Source: Clostridia bacterium
GTDB taxonomy: Bacteria > Bacillota > Clostridia > Christensenellales > Aristaeellaceae
Length of the DNA stretch: 60,263 nt
Direction of reading: 5' to 3'
NCBI GenBank assembly: GCA_017434775.1
Contig: JAFSGG010000067.1
Coordinates: 1-60,263, forward strand
Shown: positions 33,083-41,873 of the stretch, piece after piece
Numbering within the stretch: the stretch's first letter is position 1
How the letters are laid out: each line of letters begins with the position of its first letter
The notes under the pieces: model-generated
What the model saw: only the letters and a program-made list of their open reading frames with translations
Database searches by the model: none
What the model was told of the DNA's origin: nothing
Translations under genes and position numbers: made by a program

Positions 33083-34654
33083 ATGATGATCAGCCTGATT
33101 TATGCCGGCAGTACCAGTGCCTGTTTTGAACTGGATCATGCCTCGCCCTATTATGCCCCTGCGGCATATACCGTGTATCTGAACGGGGAAGAAAAGCAGA
33201 CGGGCAACAGCAATGTGTTTTCCCTTTTCGCCCTGCAGCCGGATACGGAATATACCGTGGCCGTGAAGCAGGAAGAGGGCATGGAGGAAATCACTTTCCG
33301 CACGGCTTGTGAAGCCTGCGCACTGGATGTGCGGCTCTTTGGCGCCGTGGGAGACGGCGAGCACGACGATACCGATGCCATTCAGGCAGCCATTCATTTT
33401 GCGCCCAAAGGAGCCCGTCTGTATTTCCCGGCAGGCACGTATCTTTGCCGGCCGCTGGCGCTCCGCAGCCATCTGACGTTGGAAATTTCCGAAAATGCCG
33501 TGCTCCTTGGCAGCGCCGATCGCAGCCAATATCCCATTCTGCCGGGGCTGCTTCCGGACATGAACGGCGGAAACAATGTGATGATTGGCACCTTTGAAGG
33601 GCTGAACCGCACCATGTACCAGAGCCTCATCCATGCCGAATATTGCGAAGATATTGTGATCTGCGGCCGTGGCGTGGTGGACGGCAATGCCCAGAACAGC
33701 GATTTCTGGACGGAGCACCGCCATTTTGAAACGGCCCGGCCAAGGCTCATGTTCTTTTGCAACTGCAAGAATGTGACCGTCCATGGCGTGACGGGCAAAA
33801 ACTCTCCCTCCTGGAATCTGCATCCCTTTTATTCCGAAAACGTGTCTTTTTATGACCTGGCCATTGAAGCCCCCAAGGACAGCCCCAACACCGACGCCAT
33901 CGACCCCGAAGCCTGCGTGGGTGTGAACATCATCGGCTGCCGACTGAGTGTGGGGGATGACTGCATCGCCATCAAGTCCGGGAAAATTGAACTGTGCCGG
34001 GAGCGCTGCCAGGCGGCAAGCGACCATGTGATCCGCAATTGCCTGATGGCTTTCGGCCACGGGGCGGTGACTCTGGGCAGCGAAACGGCCTGCGGCGTGA
34101 AAAACCTGACGGTAACCCGCTGCTTCTTCAACCGTACCGATCGCGGTTTGCGCATCAAAACCCGGCGGGGCCGGGGGAAGGACTGCGATATTACCGGCAT
34201 CACCTTTGATAACATCCGCATGGAAAACGTGATCACCCCCTTTGTGGTGAACATGTGGTATAACTGCTGCGACCCGGACCGCTTCTCTGATTATGTGAAG
34301 TGCCGCACGCCCCTTCCCGTGGATGAAAGAACGCCCCATCTGGGCACCTTTACTTTCCGGGATATTGATTGCACCGGGGCGGAAGCCGCTGCCTGCTATA
34401 TTGACGGGCTGCCGGAAGCCCCCATTGATCAGGTGAATTTCTCCCGGGTGCGCATTGCGTTCAATCCCGATGCCAAGCCCTTTGTGCCGGCTATGCAGAA
34501 TGATGCCGTGCCCAGGCTGAAAATGGGCCTGTACCTGAACAATGTGAAAAAAGTAAACATCGAAGATGTGGTGGTTCAGGGCGCGGAGGGGGATATCCTG
34601 ATTGCCGAAAACTGCGGCCAGGTGGAAGCCTTTGCCCTGCGCGAGGTGGAATGA
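33083..34654 (+). CDS. GH28 polygalacturonase, cytoplasmic
   Basis: The 523-residue enzyme hydrolyses alpha-1,4-galacturonide bonds. An N-terminal fibronectin-like segment (about 1-75) precedes a right-handed beta-helix. GH28 catalytic motifs are complete: SPNTDAID (Asp271), VGDDCIAIKSG (Asp292-Asp293), GHGAVTLGSE (His326) and LRIKTRRGRG (357-359). The N-terminal module and lack of a signal peptide fit exo-acting PehX-like enzymes that trim imported oligomers. Its ATG directly follows the previous stop, and its own stop overlaps GH105 by 4 nt. Confidence 0.94.
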   Translation: MMISLIYAGSTSACFELDHASPYYAPAAYTVYLNGEEKQTGNSNVFSLFALQPDTEYTVAVKQEEGMEEITFRTACEACALDVRLFGAVGDGEHDDTDAIQAAIHFAPKGARLYFPAGTYLCRPLALRSHLTLEISENAVLLGSADRSQYPILPGLLPDMNGGNNVMIGTFEGLNRTMYQSLIHAEYCEDIVICGRGVVDGNAQNSDFWTEHRHFETARPRLMFFCNCKNVTVHGVTGKNSPSWNLHPFYSENVSFYDLAIEAPKDSPNTDAIDPEACVGVNIIGCRLSVGDDCIAIKSGKIELCRERCQAASDHVIRNCLMAFGHGAVTLGSETACGVKNLTVTRCFFNRTDRGLRIKTRRGRGKDCDITGITFDNIRMENVITPFVVNMWYNCCDPDRFSDYVKCRTPLPVDERTPHLGTFTFRDIDCTGAEAAACYIDGLPEAPIDQVNFSRVRIAFNPDAKPFVPAMQNDAVPRLKMGLYLNNVKKVNIEDVVVQGAEGDILIAENCGQVEAFALREVE

Positions 34655-35787
34655 TGTATCAGAAAATCAACGATTATGTGCTGCATCTGATCCGTACGTC
34701 TTCCCCGGAAAAAACGGCCTGGAATATCGAACGTGCCCGGCAGGGCTTGCCCGCTACCTGGAATTATATTGACGGGTGTATGCTGGGGGCGCTGCTGGAG
34801 ATGACGGATATCACCGGCGATCCCCGTTTTGCCGATTTCGTGGAATACTTTGTAGACAGCTTCGTATCGGAAGACGGCAGCATCCGCACCTTTCAGGCAG
34901 AAAAGCAGACCCTGGATGATATCAATGAGGGCAAGGTGCTGTTCCCTTTGTATCGCATGACCGGCAAGGAAAAATACCGCCGGGCTATGGATACTTTGCA
35001 AAGGGCGCTGGATGCCCAGCCCAGAACCTATGAGGGCAGCTGGTGGCACAAAAAAATCTATCCTCATCAGGTATGGCTGGATGGTATTTATATGGCCCAG
35101 GTGTTCCGCACGCTGTATGAAAAGCATGTGGGAAACGGGGATTACAGCGATGTGATCGCCCAGATCCGGGTGGTAAGAAACCGGATGTTTGACGAAAAAA
35201 AGCGCCTCTACTATCATGGCTATGACGCCAGCAAAACCGTCTTCTGGGCGGATAAGGAAACCGGCCTGTCCCAGAGCTTCTGGCTGCGGGCCATGGGCTG
35301 GTTTGCTGCGGCCCTTGTGGATATTGCGGATATCCTGCCGGAAAGCGAAGCGAAAACCTATATTGCCGGCCTGCTTCATGAAATGATGGAAGGCATCCTG
35401 CCTTATGCTGATGATGAAACCGGCCTATACTGGCAGGTGGTGGATCAGGGCGGCAGGGAAGGCAATTATCTGGAAACCAGTGGTTCTTCCATGATGGCCT
35501 ATGCCATGCTGAAGGGCGCGCGGCTTGGCTTTTTGCCAAAGAAATATGCCGTCCAGGGCAAAAAAACCTTTGACGGCATTGTGAACCGGTATTTATCTTT
35601 TGAAGGGGAGAATCTGGTGCTGGGTGGCATTTGCCTGGTGGCCGGGCTGGGTCCGGAAAGCGATCGGCGCCGGGACGGCACCTATGCCTATTACATTTCC
35701 GAGCCCGTGGTGCAAAACGATGCCAAGGGCGCAGCCCCCTTTGTGATGTGCTATACGGAAGTGAAGCGCCTTATTCCGGAAGGATGA
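34651..35787 (+). CDS. GH105 unsaturated galacturonyl/rhamnogalacturonyl hydrolase
   Basis: The 378-residue alpha6/alpha6-barrel enzyme removes the 4,5-unsaturated uronic acid left at the end of lyase-cut pectin fragments. Asp89/Asp90 in TLDDINEGK and Asp144 in VWLDGIYMA match the catalytic aspartates of Bacillus YteR. Length is as expected and no signal peptide is present. The product rearranges to 5-keto-4-deoxyuronate, the substrate of KduI encoded 2 kb on. It overlaps GH28 (ATGA) and the 3' end of the convergent araC gene by 17 nt. Confidence 0.93.
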   Translation: MMYQKINDYVLHLIRTSSPEKTAWNIERARQGLPATWNYIDGCMLGALLEMTDITGDPRFADFVEYFVDSFVSEDGSIRTFQAEKQTLDDINEGKVLFPLYRMTGKEKYRRAMDTLQRALDAQPRTYEGSWWHKKIYPHQVWLDGIYMAQVFRTLYEKHVGNGDYSDVIAQIRVVRNRMFDEKKRLYYHGYDASKTVFWADKETGLSQSFWLRAMGWFAAALVDIADILPESEAKTYIAGLLHEMMEGILPYADDETGLYWQVVDQGGREGNYLETSGSSMMAYAMLKGARLGFLPKKYAVQGKKTFDGIVNRYLSFEGENLVLGGICLVAGLGPESDRRRDGTYAYYISEPVVQNDAKGAAPFVMCYTEVKRLIPEG

Positions 35788-36565
35788 TCTTCTGGCTGTC
35801 AGAATCGGCGGACAGTTGTTTTTCCGTCACTTTCAGCCGGTAATATTCCTTGGGGGACACTTCGTACTTCTTTTTGAAGAGCCGGGAGAAATACAAAGGA
35901 TTTTTGAAGCCGCACATCAGCGCTACCTCAGTGATATTGCCGTTATTGTGGGCTGTGCACAAAAGCTCCGCTGCCGCCTGCAGGCGCAGGTTGGTCAGGT
36001 ATTTGTGAGGCGTCATGCCCATCTCCTTGCGGAAGAGTTTGCACAAATGATCGTAGCAGTAGGGCAGGGTGTGCAGGAAAGCGTCCAGTTCGTAATTGGC
36101 GTTGGCGTAATTGCGCACAATGCTGCGTTCAATCTCCTCCGCCACTTTGTTCTTGGGATGGGCGGATTGATTGGCAATGACGGACTTGACGATCAGATTG
36201 CCATAAGCCGGCAGCAGCAGCATGCGGTGTTCCTGATCACTGCTGAAGTGATAATAGGCATCCGCAAACAGATGCAGCAGGGAATGATTGGCGTCATCGT
36301 GCAGCAAAATGGGCTGGTCAAAGGCCAGGGCAGCATTGACGATGTTCAGATGGATGTTGGTAAAGCCGGAAATGCTGGTGTTCTCATGAGGCACTTCCGG
36401 CGGAATGACCACAATATCACCGGCGGCATAGGGCAGCTCCATCCGATCATCAAAAATAAACTTGCCGGCATCCTTGGTGCAATACACCAGTTCCCAGCTT
36501 TCATGTTTGTGACGGCTGACATTGAAGGTAAGGAAGTGCTTTCCGGCAAAAATGATATCGTTCAT
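35771..36565 (-). CDS. AraC-family transcriptional regulator of the pectin locus
   Basis: The 264-residue regulator has an N-terminal cupin-like sensor (about 1-150; HKHESWELVYCTKDAGKF and GDIVVIPPEVPHEN) and a C-terminal double helix-turn-helix (about 165-255) ending VALMCGFKNPLYFSRLFKKKYEVSPKEY (given across two motif parts: ALMCGFKNPLYFSRLF, YEVSPKEYY). It sits between the two halves of the pectin locus and is divergent from the second half, so it probably activates both in response to a uronate. RBS AGGTGAT precedes the ATG. Confidence 0.92.
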   Translation of the reverse strand: MNDIIFAGKHFLTFNVSRHKHESWELVYCTKDAGKFIFDDRMELPYAAGDIVVIPPEVPHENTSISGFTNIHLNIVNAALAFDQPILLHDDANHSLLHLFADAYYHFSSDQEHRMLLLPAYGNLIVKSVIANQSAHPKNKVAEEIERSIVRNYANANYELDAFLHTLPYCYDHLCKLFRKEMGMTPHKYLTNLRLQAAAELLCTAHNNGNITEVALMCGFKNPLYFSRLFKKKYEVSPKEYYRLKVTEKQLSADSDSQKIILPE

Positions 36566-36612
36566 CGGATCACCTCAAAACTATTTACACATACCGATAT
36601 TGTAGCAAACTT

Positions 36613-36627
36613 TGGACATTTTGTCCA
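36613..36627. promoter_or_regulatory. Palindromic operator candidate in the araC/ABC intergenic region
   Basis: TGGACATTTTGTCCA is a perfect inverted repeat with a 3-nt centre, between the divergent araC and ABC ATPase genes. It may be a regulator site for the locus; AraC proteins usually bind direct repeats, so another regulator is possible. Confidence 0.45.
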
Positions 36628-36675
36628 CCCTATGATAACAATTGACAAAACAACCATGAAAAGGAGCGCAGGGCA

Positions 36676-37758
36676 ATGGCATACTTAACGCTCAGGAATG
36701 TGAACAAAATCTACCCCAATGGCTTCCATGCCGTCCATGATTTCAATCTGGAAGCGGAAAAGGGCGAGTTTATCGTATTTGTGGGGCCTTCCGGCTGCGG
36801 AAAATCCACCACGCTGCGGATGATCGCCGGGCTGGAGGACATCAGCAAGGGCGAATTTCTCATCAATGGGGAATTGGCGAATCAGTGGAGCCCCCGTCAG
36901 CGCGAGGTGGCTATGGTGTTCCAAAGCTATGCCCTCTATCCCAACATGACGGTGTATGATAACCTAGCTTTCGGCCTGAACCTGCAGGGTGTGGACGAAG
37001 ACGTAATCGAAGAGCGGGTTATGAAGACGGCGAAGATCCTGGGCCTGACGGAATATCTGGATCGTATGCCCCGCGCCCTGTCCGGCGGCCAGCGCCAGCG
37101 CGTGGCGGTGGGCCGTTCCATCATCCGCAAGGTGGGCGTATTCCTGATGGACGAACCTTTGTCCAATCTGGACGCCAAGCAGCGCGTGACCATGCGTTCC
37201 GAAATTACCCAGATTCACCGGGAAACCGGCGCCACCACCATCTATGTGACCCATGACCAGACCGAAGCCATGACCATGGCGGACCGGATCGTGGTGATGA
37301 AGGATGGCTATGTGCAGCAGGTCGGCACGCCCCGGGACGTATACTTCCATCCCCGGAATATGTTTGTGGCCGGGTTCATCGGCGAGCCGCCCATGAACTT
37401 TATCCGCCGCAAGGTGGAAAACGGCTGCATCCGGATCGGCGGCCGTACACTGGACCTGAGCAGGAAGCTGGGCGAAGGAATTGCCGCTTATGAGGGCAGG
37501 GAAATTGTATTCGGTTTCCGGCCTGAAGCCATTGTGCTGGGCGATATGGAAAACGCTTATGCCATCCAGGGTATCGTGGAGCTTACCGAAATGCTGGGCG
37601 ATAATGCCAATGTGTATATGGATGTGGATGAAAACAAGGCCATCCTGAAGGTGACGCCCCATCAGATTCCGCCGCTGGACTGCGAAATTGTGTTCTCCGT
37701 GCCGGTGGAGCATGTGTATCTGTTTGATGCCGAAACCGAAAAAGTAATCCATGCATAA
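36676..37758 (+). CDS. ABC ATPase, MsmX/UgpC type (second copy)
   Basis: The 360-residue ATPase has Walker A GPSGCGKST (39-47), LSGGQRQRVAVGRS, Walker B VFLMDEPLSN and YVTHDQTEAMTMADR, then a MalK-type regulatory domain. It is co-directional with kduI-kduD (25 nt spacing to kduI). It shares the N-terminal KxYxNxxxAVxDFNL layout with the ATPase at 30812 but clearly differs in its C-terminal domain. It may be the real engine of the pectin importer or a multi-task ATPase. Confidence 0.95.
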   Translation: MAYLTLRNVNKIYPNGFHAVHDFNLEAEKGEFIVFVGPSGCGKSTTLRMIAGLEDISKGEFLINGELANQWSPRQREVAMVFQSYALYPNMTVYDNLAFGLNLQGVDEDVIEERVMKTAKILGLTEYLDRMPRALSGGQRQRVAVGRSIIRKVGVFLMDEPLSNLDAKQRVTMRSEITQIHRETGATTIYVTHDQTEAMTMADRIVVMKDGYVQQVGTPRDVYFHPRNMFVAGFIGEPPMNFIRRKVENGCIRIGGRTLDLSRKLGEGIAAYEGREIVFGFRPEAIVLGDMENAYAIQGIVELTEMLGDNANVYMDVDENKAILKVTPHQIPPLDCEIVFSVPVEHVYLFDAETEKVIHA

Positions 37759-37783
37759 AAATATATATTCGGAGGAAACCAAT

Positions 37784-38626
37784 ATGGATATTCGTTATTC
37801 TGCCAATCCTCAGGACGTGCGCCGCTATACCACGGAAGAATTGCGCAAGGAATTCCTGATCACGGATCTGTATCAGAAAGATACGGTACAGGCCACCTAT
37901 TCCCATGTGGATCGCATGGTGGTGATGGGCATTATGCCCGTGGATGAAGAAGTGCCGGTGGATAAGGGCATTGACGTGTGGGCAAACTTTGGCACCCAGT
38001 ATTTACTGGAACGCCGGGAAGCCGGCGTGTTCAACCTGGGCGGCGACGGCTATATTGTGGCCGACGGCCAGCGCTATGATATGACGTTTGAAGATTGCCT
38101 GTACATCACCATGGGCACAAAGGAAGTGAAATTTGGCAGCAAGAATCCGGAAAACCCGGCCAAGTTCTATCTGTGCTCTTCTCCGGCTCACCGTGCCTGC
38201 AAAACTACCTTCATTTCCTTTGCGGAAGCGCAGAAACGGCCCCTTGGGGAAGATAAGCTGAGCAACAAGCGGGTCATCAACCAGTTCATCCATCCTGCTG
38301 TATTGGAAACCTGCCAGCTGCTCATGGGCCTTACCCAGCTGGCCCCCGGCAGCGTGTGGAACACCATGCCCAGCCATACCCATGAACGCCGCATGGAAGT
38401 GTACACCTATTTCGAAATCCCCGAAAATCAGGTGGTCATGCATTTCATGGGCCAGCCCCAGGAAACCCGTCATATTGTGATGAACAATTTTGACGCTGTT
38501 ATTTCTCCTTCCTGGTCCATCCACAGCGGCTGCGGCACCTCGAATTATACCTTCATCTGGGCTATGTGCGGCGAAAACCAGGCCTTTGACGATATGGATT
38601 CCTTCCAGCCGACGGATATGAAGTGA
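37784..38626 (+). CDS. kduI: 5-dehydro-4-deoxy-D-glucuronate isomerase
   Basis: The 280-residue cupin enzyme isomerises 5-keto-4-deoxyuronate to 2,5-diketo-3-deoxygluconate in pectin breakdown. The metal-binding motif is in TMPSHTHERRMEVYTYF, and the family phrases MVVMGIMPV and SPSWSIHSGCGTSNYTFIW (within 19 residues) are present. GGAGGAAACC precedes the ATG at 37784. kduD follows after 11 nt. Confidence 0.96.
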   Translation: MDIRYSANPQDVRRYTTEELRKEFLITDLYQKDTVQATYSHVDRMVVMGIMPVDEEVPVDKGIDVWANFGTQYLLERREAGVFNLGGDGYIVADGQRYDMTFEDCLYITMGTKEVKFGSKNPENPAKFYLCSSPAHRACKTTFISFAEAQKRPLGEDKLSNKRVINQFIHPAVLETCQLLMGLTQLAPGSVWNTMPSHTHERRMEVYTYFEIPENQVVMHFMGQPQETRHIVMNNFDAVISPSWSIHSGCGTSNYTFIWAMCGENQAFDDMDSFQPTDMK

Positions 38627-38637
38627 GGTAAAGAACA

Positions 38638-39441
38638 ATGGCATTTGATATGAGCAAATTTTCCCTGCAGGGCAAGGTGGCCCTGGTGACCGGCGGCAGC
38701 TATGGCATCGGTTTTGCCATCGCCAAGGGTTTCTCCGCTGCCGGCGCTACGGTGGTATTCAACGATATCAATCAGGAACTGGTGGATAAGGGCCTCAGCG
38801 CTTACGAAGCCGAAGGTATCAAGGCCTATGGCTATGTATGCGACGTGACGGATGAAGACGCTGTGCAGGCCATGGTGAAAAAAATTGCCCAAGACGTGGG
38901 CGTCATCGATATTCTGGTGAACAATGCCGGCATCATCCGCCGCATTCCCATGATCGAAATGGCCAGCAGCGAATTCCGCAAGGTGATCGATGTGGACCTG
39001 GTGGCTCCCTATATCGTGGCCAAGGCCGTGATCCCCGGCATGATGGAAAAGGGTCATGGCAAGATCATCAATATCTGCTCCATGATGAGCGAACTGGGCC
39101 GGGAAACCGTGTCCGCCTATGCTGCGGCCAAGGGCGGCTTGAAAATGCTCACCCGGAACATCTGCTCCGAATACGGACAGTACAACATCCAGTGCAACGG
39201 CCTGGGCCCGGGCTATATCGAAACGCCCCAGACGGCACCCCTGCGCGAAATTCAGCCCGATGGCAGCCGTCATCCCTTTGATCAGTTCATCCGCGCCAAG
39301 ACCCCCGCTGAACGCTGGGGCACCCCGGAAGATCTGATGGGGCCGGCTCTGTTCCTGGCTTCCGATGCCAGCGATTTCGTCAACGGCCAGGTATTGTATG
39401 TGGACGGCGGTATCCTTGCCTACATCGGCCGTCAGCCCTGA
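38638..39441 (+). CDS. kduD: 2-dehydro-3-deoxy-D-gluconate 5-dehydrogenase
   Basis: The 267-residue short-chain dehydrogenase reduces 2,5-diketo-3-deoxygluconate to 2-keto-3-deoxygluconate. It has the TGGSYGIG cofactor motif (about 18-25), NNAGII, catalytic Ser in ICSMMSELG, and Tyr-x3-Lys in SAYAAAKGG. Position next to kduI makes the call firm; on sequence alone gluconate 5-dehydrogenase would be an alternative. KDG kinase and aldolase are not in this window. Confidence 0.93.
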   Translation: MAFDMSKFSLQGKVALVTGGSYGIGFAIAKGFSAAGATVVFNDINQELVDKGLSAYEAEGIKAYGYVCDVTDEDAVQAMVKKIAQDVGVIDILVNNAGIIRRIPMIEMASSEFRKVIDVDLVAPYIVAKAVIPGMMEKGHGKIINICSMMSELGRETVSAYAAAKGGLKMLTRNICSEYGQYNIQCNGLGPGYIETPQTAPLREIQPDGSRHPFDQFIRAKTPAERWGTPEDLMGPALFLASDASDFVNGQVLYVDGGILAYIGRQP

Positions 39442-39448
39442 AGGGGAA

Positions 39449-40275
39449 TGCAGAATTCCGAATGAAGAATAATGAAGAATTGTAGTATGTTTCCTTGATG
39501 CGATGAATGCCTGTCCTTTCTGACTGTCATCACTGTAAGTGAATATCATCACCATAGGAAAAAGGCGGATGTATCGATCTGCAGACACCGTGGGGGAGGG
39601 GCTTGCCCCTCCCTTTTTCATGCAATGTGCCGCCGGGAGTAGAGGAACCGTATGTGGGGTTTCACCCCACGCCCCACAAGGGACATTGTCCCTTGACCCA
39701 TCCTGCGGATGGAGTTGACGGCACTTACAAACCATGTTCCGCTGTCATTGAAACAACCTTGTATAAATGAGAAAAATGCAACAATTCTCCCATGGATAAG
39801 CACACCTTCATCTATTCCAAATTCATGTTCTATCTAAATTCCGAATTATTCTTCTCTCCACGGGCTGGCGGTGTCCGCCGCCTGCCGGATGCTATGCATC
39901 CGGGGAAAACAGAGAAACGGCGAAGGAGAAAACTTGTTTTCTCTCTCGCCGTTCTCTTGTTTTCATTGCGCCCGTGGAGGACTGGATTGGCTTTGTGCGT
40001 GCATAAGGTTTCAAGGGTGAAAGAAGGACGGCCAATGGCCGCCCCTACAGTATCCGTTTCCTCACGTGTCGCGCGGAAAGGCATTTGTGCTGTAAGTCAA
40101 CCACTTCGCGGAATGGTGTCCAGAGGATGTGTCCTCTGGTGCAGGGTTCAGGGGCTGCATAAGCCCCTGTCCTGGTTTTCAATGCGTGCAGAAAAGTATT
40201 TGCCCCTCAAGACAACTATTTCGCGGGGATGGGTGCAGGGGACGAGGACCCTTGCTCCGGTTGTCCTTCACGTTT
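39449..40275 (-). repeat. Composite non-coding repeat, fullest copy
   Basis: This gap of about 1 kb between kduD and the MATE gene shows no supportable gene and is nearly filled by repeat modules. Starting 8 nt past kduD on the plus strand come C (39449-39485), D with terminator (about 39560-39618), E (39650-39720; stems 39654-39670 and 39677-39695), A (about 39857-39905), a terminator-like hairpin (about 39905-39955), a stretch shared with 50510-50650, and two further E-type units (about 40110-40175 and 40222-40275). Stems in 40120-40139 (CCAGAGGA/TCCTCTGG) and 40149-40169 (CAGGGGCT/AGCCCCTG) are perfect. Confidence 0.75.
39594..39618 (+). terminator. kduD terminator (module D)
   Basis: GGGAGGGG-CTTG-CCCCTCCC followed by TTTTT, about 150 nt past kduD. 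Confidence 0.8.
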
Positions 40276-40379
40276 TGTGCGGAAATGCATTTCGCTTGCA
40301 GCTCGGTTGTATAGCGGCAGGGCTGCAGAAGGTTGCGTCATCCGGCGCTTTTTTGCGCAAAAAATGAATGGGAAGTTTC

Positions 40380-40408
40380 TTGCAGGGAAAGGTGATTTTT
40401 GTTACAAT
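40380..40408 (+). promoter_or_regulatory. MATE gene promoter
   Basis: TTGCAG (40380-40385), 17-nt spacer, TACAAT (40403-40408). Confidence 0.65.
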
Positions 40409-40445
40409 AGACGATGTGTTATTTGTAAGGAAAGAGGATGTACGC

Positions 40446-41825
40446 ATGCAACAGGCAAAGAAAACCATGGTGCAGGATCTGACCGGGGGCAGTGTGGCCA
40501 AACTATTGTTAAAGTTTGCCTTCCCCCTGTTTGTGTCCAATGCGCTGCAGGCTGTCTATAATATTGTGGACATGGTGGTGATTGGCCAGAAGATGGGGGA
40601 CGTGGGGCTCAGTGCCGTTTCCAACGGCGGTGAAGTGCTGCATCTGCTTACCTTTGTAGCCATGGGCTTTTCCTCCGCCGGCCAGGTGATCATCGCCCGT
40701 CAGGTTGGTGCCGGGCAGATGGACAAGGTGAAAAAAACCATCGGCACCATGTTCAGCTTCCTGCTGGGTATTGCGCTTTTGATGAGCGTGGGTTGCTATT
40801 TTATCCGCAACTGGATGCTGGATACTCTCAATACCCCGCCGGAATCCTATCAGTACACCATGGACTATACCGTTACATGCATTGTGGGTCTGGTATTTAT
40901 CTATGGGTACAATATTGTCAGTGCCATCCTCCGCGGTATGGGGGACAGCCGCCGGCCTTTTATGTTTGTGGCCATTGCGGCTGTGATGAATATTGTGCTG
41001 GACCTTGTGTTTGTTTATGGCATGGGCATGAAAGTATTCGGCGCTGCGCTGGCGACGGTGATCAGCCAGGGCTTCAGCTTTATCATTGCGCTTATTTATC
41101 TTTACCGCAGCCGGGAAAGCTTCGGCTTTGATTTTAAGCCAGCCAGCTTCAAAATAGACCGGGAAACGCTGAAACCGCTGGTGTCCCTTGGCATCCCCAT
41201 GGCCATTCAGTCTGCCGCCATCAATATTTCCAAGATCGTGCTGATGGCATGGATCAATGCAGCAGACGTGGCGGCCGGCGGCGTGCTCTATTCCGCACTG
41301 GCGGGGATTTATAACAAGGTGGGCATGATGAGCGGCATTGTGTCCAATTCCTTCACCACCGCCGGGGCCAGCATGGTGGGGCAGAATCTGGGTGCCAGGA
41401 AATATGACCGTGTGCCCCGGATCATGGGCGTGGTTTTCCTTTGCGGTGGCACGATCAGCGTGGTGCTGACGCTGGTGGTATTGCTGTTCCCCACGGCGGT
41501 CTTTTCCATTTTTACCACAGAACAAGCTGTGCTTGCGGCAGCCGGCATTCTGATTGCCCCCACCATCATCAATTTCTTCGGCAGCGCTACCCGTGCCGTG
41601 GCTTTCTCCCTCATCAACGGCAGCGGCAATACCAAGCTGAACTTTGCCATTGCCATCATTGACGGGATGATCAGCCGGGTGGGGATTGCGGCTTTGCTGG
41701 GATACGGCATGAAGATGGGCTGCCAGGGGTTCTGGTTTGGCGATGCGCTGGCCGGGTGGATGCCCTTCGTGATCGGCATGACGTATTTCCTCTCCGGCTA
41801 TTGGCGCAAGGAACGGAAAAAATAA
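40446..41825 (+). CDS. MATE-family multidrug/metabolite exporter
   Basis: The 459-residue membrane protein has about 12 helices in two halves. KFAFPLFVSNALQAVYNIVDMVVIG opens the first half (motif split: FAFPLFVSNALQ, VYNIVDMVVIG), and GIPMAIQSAAINISKIVLMAW-like helices open the second (SLGIPMAIQSA). It matches NorM/DinF-like antiporters that expel cations or organic compounds using Na+ or H+. GAGG lies 9 nt before the ATG at 40446. Substrate unknown. Confidence 0.93.
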   Translation: MQQAKKTMVQDLTGGSVAKLLLKFAFPLFVSNALQAVYNIVDMVVIGQKMGDVGLSAVSNGGEVLHLLTFVAMGFSSAGQVIIARQVGAGQMDKVKKTIGTMFSFLLGIALLMSVGCYFIRNWMLDTLNTPPESYQYTMDYTVTCIVGLVFIYGYNIVSAILRGMGDSRRPFMFVAIAAVMNIVLDLVFVYGMGMKVFGAALATVISQGFSFIIALIYLYRSRESFGFDFKPASFKIDRETLKPLVSLGIPMAIQSAAINISKIVLMAWINAADVAAGGVLYSALAGIYNKVGMMSGIVSNSFTTAGASMVGQNLGARKYDRVPRIMGVVFLCGGTISVVLTLVVLLFPTAVFSIFTTEQAVLAAAGILIAPTIINFFGSATRAVAFSLINGSGNTKLNFAIAIIDGMISRVGIAALLGYGMKMGCQGFWFGDALAGWMPFVIGMTYFLSGYWRKERKK

Positions 41826-41831
41826 CATACA

Positions 41832-41862
41832 AAAAAAGCAGGCTGTGCAGCCTGCTTTTTGT
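41832..41862. terminator. Bidirectional terminator, MATE gene / SH3-repeat gene
   Basis: Perfect AGCAGGCTG/CAGCCTGCT stem with a 2-nt centre, A-run before and T-run after, so it serves both convergent genes. Confidence 0.92.
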
Positions 41863-41873
41863 TTGGGAAAAGA

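Noticed and set aside
39442-40445. CRISPR array or insertion sequence in the 1-kb gap
   Set aside because: No regularly spaced identical repeats, no transposase frame and no terminal inverted repeats; the repeats are diverged hairpin modules.
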